Origin: an uncultured Bacteroidales bacterium
GTDB lineage: Bacteria; Bacteroidota; Bacteroidia; Bacteroidales; Bacteroidaceae
Direction of reading: 5' to 3'
Assembly (NCBI GenBank): GCA_902774335.1
Contig: CACYHW010000002.1
Location: 53,244-117,243 of the forward strand
DNA length: 64,000 bases
Positions 52,497 to 59,027 of the stretch are shown here, in pieces. Each line of letters starts with the position of its first letter. Positions within the stretch are counted from its first letter, which is position 1. A program made the translations under genes and the position numbers. The notes under the pieces were generated by a model. That model ran no database searches and was not told the DNA's origin. It saw only the letters and a list, made by a program, of their open reading frames with translations.

Positions 52497-53134
52497 TAGA
52501 ACTGCCCAACAAGATAGACAAATCGGAACTGGCCGACAAGCCAAGGGTTGCCTTTGAAGGCATAGTGGAGGAGATAGATACGGAGGAGAAGGCCCAGATT
52601 GCCATCGGACTGCTTTCCAAAGAGAAGATTGTGGGCTTTGATACGGAGACAAGACCATCGTTCACCCGTGGAGTGGCTCATAAGATAGCTCTGCTGCAGC
52701 TCTCCACAAAAAACAACGCTTATTTGTTCAGACTCAATAAGATAGGTATTCCGGACTGCGTTGCCGGATTTCTTTCGGATCCCAATATAATCAAGGTGGG
52801 AATATCCATCAAGGATGATTTCCATTCGCTCTCGAGCCGCCGTGAAATGAAACCGGCCGGATTCGTGGAGCTGCAGGACCTTTGCGGTGGAATGGGTATT
52901 GAGGAGAAAGGATTGCAAAAGCTGTACTGCCTGCTCTTCAAGGAGCGTATATCAAAGAACCAGCAGCTTAGCAACTGGGAGATTGACAGCCTGACCGAGA
53001 GTCAGCGTCAGTATGCGGCAATCGACGCCTGGGCATGTCTCAGGATATACGAGTATGTTGCCGATCTCAAAAAATCGGGTGAGTACAGGATTATCAAGAA
53101 ATATGCAGAAGAGAGTAATACTGAAGCGAGGTAA
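52493..53134 (+). CDS. DEDD-type 3'-5' exonuclease (RNase D / WRN-like)
   Basis: Protein of 213 residues made of a single 3'-5' exonuclease domain. The metal-binding residues are visible as IVGFDTETRPSF (motif I), VGISIKDDFHSL (motif II) and YAAIDAWACLRIYEY (motif III). It lacks the HRDC domains of E. coli RNase D, so DNA or RNA as substrate is open. It overlaps the DUF5063 stop at its start and the methyltransferase start at its end. Confidence 0.9.
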   Translation: MIELPNKIDKSELADKPRVAFEGIVEEIDTEEKAQIAIGLLSKEKIVGFDTETRPSFTRGVAHKIALLQLSTKNNAYLFRLNKIGIPDCVAGFLSDPNIIKVGISIKDDFHSLSSRREMKPAGFVELQDLCGGMGIEEKGLQKLYCLLFKERISKNQQLSNWEIDSLTESQRQYAAIDAWACLRIYEYVADLKKSGEYRIIKKYAEESNTEAR

Positions 53135-54284
53135 GGAGGAGTCGCTCCTGCGTTTCCATCCCTGGATATTCTCTGGGGCCATTGCGACCATCCAGGGTGA
53201 ACCCGAGGAGGGTGAGGTGGTTGACGTCTATACCCACGAGGGCGATTGGATTGCCGTAGGACATATCCAGGTGGGCAGTATTGCCGTCAGGGTGCTCTCT
53301 TTCAAGCAGGAACCCATTGATGCCGATTTCTGGTTCAGGCGTCTGAGCGTTGCGCTCGATGTGCGCCGCTCGCTGGGACTTACCGACCGCAAGGACCACA
53401 ACATATTCCGTCTGGTTCACGGTGAGGGTGATAACCTGCCGGGTCTTGTGATCGACGTTTACGGCCGTACGGCTGTGATGCAGGCACATTCGGTAGGCAT
53501 GCACTGCGACCGCCAGACCATAGCCGACGCCCTGCGCAAGGTCATGGGCGACTCCATAAGCGGCATATACTACAAATCCGAGACAACACTTCCGTTCAAG
53601 GCCGATATCGACCGCGGCAACGGTTATATATGGGGCGGACCGTCCGATGATACTCCTCTGGAGTACGGAATGAAGATGCCCGTAGACTGGATAAGCGGTC
53701 AGAAGACCGGACTCTTTATTGACCAGCGCGAGAACCGCGCCCTGCTGGAGAAGTACTCCAAGGGCCGTTCGGTGCTGAACATGTTCTGCTACACAGGCGG
53801 ATTCTCGCTGGCTGCACTGCGCGGCGGCGCCAAGCTGGTGCACTCAGTGGACAGTTCGGCCCGTGCCATTGAGCTTACCGCAGGCGGTGTAAAGGACAAC
53901 TTTCCCGGCGATACCCGTCATGAGGCCTTTGCCGAGGATGCCTTCAAGTTCCTGGACCGCATGGATCCCATATATGACCTTATTATATTGGATCCTCCCG
54001 CATTCGCCAAGCACAAGGATGCTCTCAAGCATGCCCTTATCGGTTACCGCCGTCTTAACCAGAAGGCTTTCGAGAAGATTCAGCCCGGTGGCATACTCTT
54101 TACATTCTCCTGCTCACAGGTGGTTACCAAGGACCAGTTCCGTATGGCTGTGTTTACCGCAGCTGCCCAGGCCGGCCGAAGTGTAAAGATTCTCTATCAG
54201 CTTCATCAGCCTTCAGATCATCCTATTAACATATTCCATCCGGAGGGAGAGTACCTTAAGGGACTTGTTCTGTCGGTGGAGTAA
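53103..54284 (+). CDS. RlmI-like class I SAM-dependent rRNA methyltransferase
   Basis: Methyltransferase of about 393 residues of the RlmI/RlmK group, expected to make 5-methylcytosine in 23S rRNA. An N-terminal PUA-like domain (about 1-75, KRVILKRGKEESLLRFHPWIFSGAI) is followed by an EEHEE-type middle part and the Rossmann domain with SVLNMFCYTGGFSLAA (SAM binding) near 218, IILDPPAFAKH near 295 and TFSCSQVV near 335. The start at 53103 lies inside the exonuclease gene (32-base overlap). The longer frame back to 53013 reads through that gene and is rejected. Confidence 0.92.
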   Translation: MQKRVILKRGKEESLLRFHPWIFSGAIATIQGEPEEGEVVDVYTHEGDWIAVGHIQVGSIAVRVLSFKQEPIDADFWFRRLSVALDVRRSLGLTDRKDHNIFRLVHGEGDNLPGLVIDVYGRTAVMQAHSVGMHCDRQTIADALRKVMGDSISGIYYKSETTLPFKADIDRGNGYIWGGPSDDTPLEYGMKMPVDWISGQKTGLFIDQRENRALLEKYSKGRSVLNMFCYTGGFSLAALRGGAKLVHSVDSSARAIELTAGGVKDNFPGDTRHEAFAEDAFKFLDRMDPIYDLIILDPPAFAKHKDALKHALIGYRRLNQKAFEKIQPGGILFTFSCSQVVTKDQFRMAVFTAAAQAGRSVKILYQLHQPSDHPINIFHPEGEYLKGLVLSVE

Positions 54285-54348
54285 TGTGAAATAAAGTTAA
54301 ATTTTAAGGATTTTTTTATGAATAGGAATGGTATATAAATTTAAGGCA

Positions 54349-54356
54349 TATCTTTG
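54349..54356 (+). promoter_or_regulatory. -7 promoter element with no gene behind it (candidate small RNA)
   Basis: TATCTTTG, a perfect TAnnTTTG, lies about 30 bases before two strong hairpins and 160 bases before the next gene, which has its own element. Confidence 0.5.
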
Positions 54357-54361
54357 TGATG

Positions 54362-54465
54362 TGTTTTTCATGGTATTAGATTTATTTGAAACCGAGTTGT
54401 CGTGATGACAACTCGGTTTCTGCTTTTGGTCAAAAGCAGAAACCGAGTAAGGACATTTTTTTATT
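54362..54465 (+). ncRNA. Candidate small RNA or attenuator with two mutually exclusive hairpins
   Basis: Arm 1 (54388-54401) pairs perfectly with arm 2 (54407-54420) over 14 bp. Part of arm 2 with the following bases (54411-54427) pairs perfectly with arm 3 (54432-54448) over 17 bp. The second hairpin is followed by a T-run at 54457-54463. A promoter element precedes and no reading frame is present. It is either a short transcript of about 100 bases or the terminator of the methyltransferase gene. Confidence 0.45.
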
Positions 54466-54501
54466 TTTCTTTGAAACAGGGCGTCCTTCCCTCGTTTTTG
54501 T

Positions 54502-54509
54502 TACTTTTG
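54502..54509 (+). promoter_or_regulatory. -7 promoter element for the DUF151 gene
   Basis: TACTTTTG matches TAnnTTTG and ends seven bases before the ATG at 54517, implying an almost leaderless message. Confidence 0.45.
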
Positions 54510-54516
54510 CAGAGAT

Positions 54517-55110
54517 ATGGGAGATGGAAGGAAGATAGAGATGGTGGTGGGCGAGATCCTTAACAGGAAACCGTCGGACCTTGCACTGATAGCTCTGCTC
54601 AAGGAGAAGGATGCCCAAGGCAGCGGACTGCGCTGTCTGCCTGTGCTTGTGGGTCCGCTCGAGGCTCAGGCTATAGTAGTGAGCCTGTTCCGCCACAAAA
54701 TTCCCCATCCCGGTATCTATGACCTCTATCTGGATACCATCGCATCATTTGACTGCCATCTGGTACGCACCGAGATATTCAAGGTGAAGGGAGGCATATT
54801 CTACTCGCATCTTTTTATGGAGCGTGACGGCAATACATCGTACATAGAGTGCCGTACGGCCGATGCACTTGCCCTTTCGGTACGCAGGGACATACCCATA
54901 TATATAGGTGAGGAACTGCTGGAGAGCAACTGCGTGCGTCTTCAGCCCGACGGTGCTTACTCTCTGCCCATCAGCACAGCCAGTACACAGGTTCTCAAGG
55001 AGGCGCTGGAACAGGCTGTTGCAACCGAGAATTACGAATTTGCCGCCCGCTTGCGCGACGAGCTCAACAGCCGCGACCAAAACGGCGAATCTGACATGAA
55101 CATTATCTGA
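54517..55110 (+). CDS. Bifunctional nuclease family protein (DUF151) with C-terminal UVR motif
   Basis: Protein of 197 residues. Residues about 5-135 form the DUF151 domain (CLPVLVGPLEAQAIVVSL, RTADALALSVRRDIPIYI), for which DNase/RNase activity has been reported in other bacteria. Residues about 158-187 form a UVR motif (LKEALEQAVATENYEFAARL RDEL, split here for length), the helical hairpin by which UvrB and UvrC meet. This fusion is typical of Bacteroidota. An internal Met at residue 9 is a possible later start. It is followed two bases later by rsmE. Confidence 0.87.
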   Translation: MGDGRKIEMVVGEILNRKPSDLALIALLKEKDAQGSGLRCLPVLVGPLEAQAIVVSLFRHKIPHPGIYDLYLDTIASFDCHLVRTEIFKVKGGIFYSHLFMERDGNTSYIECRTADALALSVRRDIPIYIGEELLESNCVRLQPDGAYSLPISTASTQVLKEALEQAVATENYEFAARLRDELNSRDQNGESDMNII

Positions 55111-55112
55111 CT

Positions 55113-55817
55113 ATGTGGTTATTCTATACTCCGGACATTAAGGACGATATGCAGCTTCCCGAGGAGGAGGCCGGTCACTGCATACGCGTGCTGCGCATGA
55201 AAGAGGGTGACAGCATCCGTTTAACCGATGGAAAGGGCTGTTTCTATGACGCCGTAATCAGTGCGGTGTCGGGAAAGCGCTGCATGGTCCATATTGAAAG
55301 AAAAGAGCAGCAGGAACAGTTGTGGAACGGATACCTGCACATTGCCGTGGCTCCCACCAAACTGATGGACCGTAACGAGTGGTTCGTGGAAAAGGCCGTG
55401 GAGATAGGTGTTGATGAGATAACCTTCCTTAAGACCGATCACTCCGAGCGCGATGTGATCAAGATGGAACGCATAGAGAAGATAGCCGTATCGGCCATGA
55501 AACAGTCGCAGAAGGCAACACTGCCGGTGCTTAACGGCATGACCCCGCTGCGCAGTTTCATTGAGCAGGGCTTTGACGGCGACAAATACATAGCCCATTG
55601 CGAGCCGGGCAGCAAGGTGCTGCTTCAGGATGCCCTGACGCCGGGGCATAACAGTCTGGTTCTGATAGGTCCCGAGGGCGATTTCAGTCCTGCCGAGATA
55701 GAGATGGCTCTCAAGGCCGGCTTCAAGCCCATTTCGCTGGGACCCTCACGCCTTCGCACCGAGACTGCTGCACTTGTGGCCGTACATATAATGAACCTGG
55801 CAGGACAGAAGCAGTGA
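55113..55817 (+). CDS. rsmE: 16S rRNA (uracil1498-N3)-methyltransferase
   Basis: SPOUT-fold methyltransferase of 234 residues. The N-terminal PUA-like part contains EEAGHCIRVLRMKEGDSIRL. The SPOUT part contains MDRNEWFVEKAVEIGVDEI, AVSAMKQSQKATLP, the knot motif LIGPEGDFSPAEIEMA and ISLGPSRLRTETAALVAV, all typical of RsmE. It overlaps the truA start by one base. Confidence 0.96.
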   Translation: MWLFYTPDIKDDMQLPEEEAGHCIRVLRMKEGDSIRLTDGKGCFYDAVISAVSGKRCMVHIERKEQQEQLWNGYLHIAVAPTKLMDRNEWFVEKAVEIGVDEITFLKTDHSERDVIKMERIEKIAVSAMKQSQKATLPVLNGMTPLRSFIEQGFDGDKYIAHCEPGSKVLLQDALTPGHNSLVLIGPEGDFSPAEIEMALKAGFKPISLGPSRLRTETAALVAVHIMNLAGQKQ

Positions 55818-56566
55818 TGAGGTACTTTGCGGACATAGAGTTTGACGGTACTGCCTACAGCGGATGGCAGATCCAGCCGCATTCACCGTCGGTCCAGCAG
55901 ACCCTCGAGGAGGCTCTTGCGCTCTTCCTGCGCTGTAAGGTTGACGTGACAGGTGCAGGCCGCACAGATGCGGGCGTTCATGCATCGCAGATGATAGCGC
56001 ATTTTGACCTGGAAACGTCTCAGGATCCCGACTGGATGATGCACAAACTCAACGGTATTCTGCCGCAGGACATAGCCGTACACCGTATCTGGCCCGTCCG
56101 TCCCGATGCGCATGCCCGTTTTGATGCTGTCTCAAGGACCTATAAATACTATGTGACCCTGAACAAGAGCGCATTCCACAGGGAATACTCCTGGTATCTG
56201 GTGAACGAACCCGATTTCGGACTCATGAACCAGGCTGCGGAAATGCTGCTTTCAACGGTGGATTTCACCAGCTTCAGCAAGCTTCATACTGATACCAAGA
56301 CCAACGACTGCCGCGTGACCGAAGCCCTCTGGACTCCTCTTGAGGATGGCCGATGGGTGTTTACCATCACTGCCGACCGCTTTCTGCGAAACATGGTGCG
56401 TGCCATAGTGGGAACGCTCATGGAGGTGGGGCGTCACAAACTCACGTTGGAGGAGTTCAAAAAGATAATAGAGAGCAAGGACCGTTGCAGCGCCGGCGAT
56501 TCGGCGCCGGCACAGGGGCTGTTCCTGCACAAGATAGTTTATCCCGATAATCTGACTCATATATGA
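55817..56566 (+). CDS. truA: tRNA pseudouridine(38-40) synthase
   Basis: Enzyme of about 249 residues that isomerises U38-U40 in the anticodon arm. The N-terminal YFADIEFDGTAYSGWQIQP, the catalytic GAGRTDAGVHASQMIAHFD with the active Asp near 51, FDAVSRTYKYYVTL and FLRNMVRAIVGTLMEVG are diagnostic. ATG 55817 uses the last base of the rsmE stop; a GTG at 55814 is the only other option. Confidence 0.97.
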   Translation: MRYFADIEFDGTAYSGWQIQPHSPSVQQTLEEALALFLRCKVDVTGAGRTDAGVHASQMIAHFDLETSQDPDWMMHKLNGILPQDIAVHRIWPVRPDAHARFDAVSRTYKYYVTLNKSAFHREYSWYLVNEPDFGLMNQAAEMLLSTVDFTSFSKLHTDTKTNDCRVTEALWTPLEDGRWVFTITADRFLRNMVRAIVGTLMEVGRHKLTLEEFKKIIESKDRCSAGDSAPAQGLFLHKIVYPDNLTHI

Positions 56567-57192
56567 AAAAGAGAGTACTCGCCGTGCTGGCCATATGTGC
56601 CCTGACATTCAGCCGGGCTGGGGCAGAGGATATCCGTTCGCTGTTTATCAACATGCCGGATACCATAATGCCCACTCTTACCCGTAGCGAGCGTCTGGAT
56701 TTCCTGGACTACATGGACAGCGGCATGAAGGCCCGGGTGAGGAATAAACTGGGCGGTGAGAGCGTGATGACAGCATTCTCTGAAAATTCGCTTACAGTCA
56801 TGACATCGCAGTCGGGCAGAATAGAGATGGCATTGTTTCCGTGCAAGAACGGTTCAAACCTTATATGTATCATCAGGACTGTCACTGCACGCTATGATGA
56901 TTCCCGTCTCTCGTTCTTCACTGAGGGTTGGCAGCCTGTTCCGACGGAACAACTAATGGAACTGCCCGGGATTGACGATTATCTGACAAAGGAAGCTCTC
57001 AAGAATGATTCCATAGATGATTTCAGGAAGCGTTCCATACTCAGGTTCCAGTCAATAGTTTCCGTAGACGGAGCCCTGGAATTCAGATACACCTCAATTG
57101 ATGATCTGGGTCAGGATGCTGATAAATACCGGGACTGGTTTAAACCGACGCCGTTAAGATATACTTGGAACGGCAAAACCTTCAAGCGCTGA
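56563..57192 (+). CDS. DUF3256-like secreted protein
   Basis: Exported protein of 209 residues with signal peptide MKKRVLAVLAICALTFSRAGA. Early segments DIRSLFINMPDTIMPTLTRS and RLDFLDYMDSGMKARVRNKL match what I recall of DUF3256, a family of Bacteroidales proteins without known function. Its start overlaps the truA stop (ATGA). It is the last gene of the run from DUF151 onward and ends five bases before the long REP-like palindrome. Confidence 0.75.
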   Translation: MKKRVLAVLAICALTFSRAGAEDIRSLFINMPDTIMPTLTRSERLDFLDYMDSGMKARVRNKLGGESVMTAFSENSLTVMTSQSGRIEMALFPCKNGSNLICIIRTVTARYDDSRLSFFTEGWQPVPTEQLMELPGIDDYLTKEALKNDSIDDFRKRSILRFQSIVSVDGALEFRYTSIDDLGQDADKYRDWFKPTPLRYTWNGKTFKR

Positions 57193-57196
57193 TGAG

Positions 57197-57323
57197 GTGA
57201 TACCATTGGGGACGGTTCCGTTTGGTACTGTTTTGAAAAATAAAAAGGTTCGGATGTTTGTCCGAACCTTTTGTTGCTTTTATAGAAAACAGTACCAAAC
57301 GGAACCGTCCCCAATGGTATCAC
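57197..57323. repeat. REP-like element: perfect 38-bp inverted repeat around a hairpin
   Basis: Arms 57197-57234 and 57286-57323 are perfect reverse complements. Each contains GGGGACGGTTCCGTTTG, identical to the core at 7722-7738. Between them lies a terminator-like hairpin (57243-57272). The right arm contains the TGA stop codon of rpmE2 (57320-57322), and the left arm begins just after the stop of the DUF3256-like gene. Confidence 0.85.
57243..57272. terminator. Bidirectional terminator inside the REP-like element
   Basis: AAAAGGTTCGGA pairs perfectly with TCCGAACCTTTT (12 bp) around a six-base loop, with A/T-rich ends serving both converging genes. Confidence 0.85.
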
Positions 57324-57577
57324 TTGCCACCGCGGCTCTTAGCGTAACGGCTCATGAACTTATCAACACGACCTGCGGTATCAACCAGCTTGGACTTACC
57401 GGTGAAGAAGGGGTGTGATGTGCTTGAAATTTCGAGCTTGATTACGGGATAGGTCTGACCTTCGAACTCGATTGTCTCCTTGGTTGCGCAAGTTGAACGA
57501 GACAGGAAGCAGTCGCCGTTTGACATGTCCTTGAATACTACAGGACGATAATTTTCGGGATGAATACCTTTTTTCAT
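57320..57577 (-). CDS. rpmE2: 50S ribosomal protein L31, type B
   Basis: Protein of 85 residues: [20 protein letters not shown], then [20 protein letters not shown], and [20 protein letters not shown] near residue 55. Lack of the CxxC zinc motif makes it the zinc-independent type B form. It has a full promoter at 57656-57685 and a leader of about 75 bases with a CCGCC/GGCGG hairpin. Its stop codon lies inside the REP-like element. Confidence 0.97.
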   Translation of the reverse strand: MKKGIHPENYRPVVFKDMSNGDCFLSRSTCATKETIEFEGQTYPVIKLEISSTSHPFFTGKSKLVDTAGRVDKFMSRYAKSRGGK

Positions 57578-57655
57578 AACTTATTTTGTTTTTAATTTCT
57601 CCATTTAATGCCCGCCGGAATATAGGCGGAACTTGTTTATGGGGGTTTCAGCGCG

Positions 57656-57685
57656 CAAAGATACGACAAATTCCTTTACCGCCAA
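57656..57685 (-). promoter_or_regulatory. Promoter of rpmE2
   Basis: On the minus strand TTG (57683-57685), a 19-base spacer and TATCTTTG (57656-57663) form a full Bacteroidales promoter. Confidence 0.75.
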
Positions 57686-57820
57686 TCAAATTGCTGCAGT
57701 TTTTTACTACGTAACATGTTTTGCTCACTCCGGTGTGCAAAATAATGCGCATGGACTTAAACTTTGTGAAAGTGTGGATAACTTTCTTGTATATTATATA
57801 AAAATAGTAGAGAAAGAATG

Positions 57821-57828
57821 TAATTTCG
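57821..57828 (+). promoter_or_regulatory. -7-like element of the fructose-bisphosphate aldolase gene
   Basis: TAATTTCG, one change from TAnnTTTG, with a predicted leader of about 46 bases before the ATG at 57879. The 57578-57878 gap otherwise holds only the rpmE2 promoter and A/T-rich sequence. Confidence 0.45.
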
Positions 57829-57878
57829 CGGCTGAAATCAAACGAGTACAAATATTCACCAAATAAAACAATACTATT

Positions 57879-58886
57879 ATGGTAAGCTACAAAGATCTGG
57901 GTCTTGTAAACACCCGCGCAATGTTTGCCGCAGCCGTTAAGGGCGGATATGCAATCCCGGCATTCAATTTCAACACTATGGAGCAGATGCAGGCTATCGT
58001 TCAGGCTGCAGTCGAGACCAAGTCACCGGTTATCATGCAGGTTTCAAAGGGCGCCCGCAACTACGCTAACGCCACTATCCTGCGTTACATGGCACAGGGT
58101 GCTGTTGAGTACGCCAAGGAGCTTGGCTGCGCTCATCCTGAGATCGTTCTTCACCTTGATCACGGTGATAGCTTCGAGCTCTGCAAGGACTGCATCGACA
58201 TGGGCTTCTCTTCAGTTATGATCGACGGTTCTTCACTTCCCTACGAGGAGAACATCGCTCTTACAAAGAAGGTTGTTGAGTACGCTCACAAGTATGATGT
58301 TACCGTTGAGGCTGAGCTGGGTGTTCTGGCCGGCGTTGAGGACGAGGTTGCAAGCGAGGTTTCTCACTACACCAAGCCCGAGGAGGTAATCGACTTCGCT
58401 ACCCGCACAGGTTGCGATTCACTCGCTATCTCTATAGGTACTTCACACGGTGCTTACAAGTTCAAGCCCGAGCAGTGCACACGTGACCCCAAGACCGGTA
58501 AGCTGGTTCCTCCTCCTCTTGCATTCGACGTACTGCACGAGATTGAGAAGAAGCTCCCCGGCTTCCCCATCGTACTGCACGGATCATCATCAGTTCCCCA
58601 GGACGAGGTTGATACCATCAACGCATACGGCGGCAAGCTGCCCGATGCAGTAGGTATACCTGAGGAGCAGCTCCGCGAGGCTTCAAAGAGCGCTGTCTGC
58701 AAGATCAACATCGACTCAGACTCACGTCTGGCTATGACTGCTGCTATCCGCAAGTATCTTGCTGAGAACCCCAGCCACTTTGATCCCCGTCAGTATCTCA
58801 AGCCAGCTCGCGAGAACATGAAGAAGATGTACATCCACAAGATTGTTGATGTACTCGGTTCAGACGGCAAGCTTCTGCAGAAGTAA
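57879..58886 (+). CDS. fba: Class II fructose-bisphosphate aldolase
   Basis: Zinc-dependent glycolytic enzyme of 335 residues cleaving fructose 1,6-bisphosphate. Features include AIPAFNFNTMEQMQAIVQAA near the start, the metal-binding HLDHGDSFELCKDCID near 88, DGSSLPYEENIALTKKVVE, VEAELGVLAGVEDEV near 146 and VLHGSSSVPQDEV near 232. Codon use is biased like that of gap, as expected for a highly expressed glycolytic gene. A terminator follows at 58912. Confidence 0.97.
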   Translation: MVSYKDLGLVNTRAMFAAAVKGGYAIPAFNFNTMEQMQAIVQAAVETKSPVIMQVSKGARNYANATILRYMAQGAVEYAKELGCAHPEIVLHLDHGDSFELCKDCIDMGFSSVMIDGSSLPYEENIALTKKVVEYAHKYDVTVEAELGVLAGVEDEVASEVSHYTKPEEVIDFATRTGCDSLAISIGTSHGAYKFKPEQCTRDPKTGKLVPPPLAFDVLHEIEKKLPGFPIVLHGSSSVPQDEVDTINAYGGKLPDAVGIPEEQLREASKSAVCKINIDSDSRLAMTAAIRKYLAENPSHFDPRQYLKPARENMKKMYIHKIVDVLGSDGKLLQK

Positions 58887-58911
58887 GACAAACCATAAAC
58901 ACACATATCGG

Positions 58912-58952
58912 ATAATGGAGAGGACTATACAGTTTTCTCCATTATTTTTTTG
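58912..58952 (+). terminator. Terminator after fba
   Basis: ATAATGGAGA pairs with TCTCCATTAT around a 14-base loop and is followed by a run of T. Confidence 0.82.
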
Positions 58953-59004
58953 TTTTGGTGTAATTTAAATAAGGTCGGATTGTTTCAATCCCCGAAAAAA
59001 CCAT

Positions 59005-59012
59005 TAAGTTTG
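59005..59012 (+). promoter_or_regulatory. -7 promoter element for the GH31-xylB unit
   Basis: TAAGTTTG matches TAnnTTTG, with a TTG 22 bases upstream. It ends 15 bases before the ATG at 59028. Confidence 0.6.
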
Positions 59013-59027
59013 TAGGATTATTGCAAG

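Noticed and set aside
57197-57323. Invertible promoter switch
   Set aside because: The perfect inverted repeat suggested a phase-variable segment, but the enclosed 51 bases hold a terminator and no promoter, and both flanking genes are housekeeping type.
57111-57418. Short frames on both strands with the near-identical start [12 protein letters not shown]
   Set aside because: The similarity is produced by translating the two arms of the 38-bp inverted repeat.
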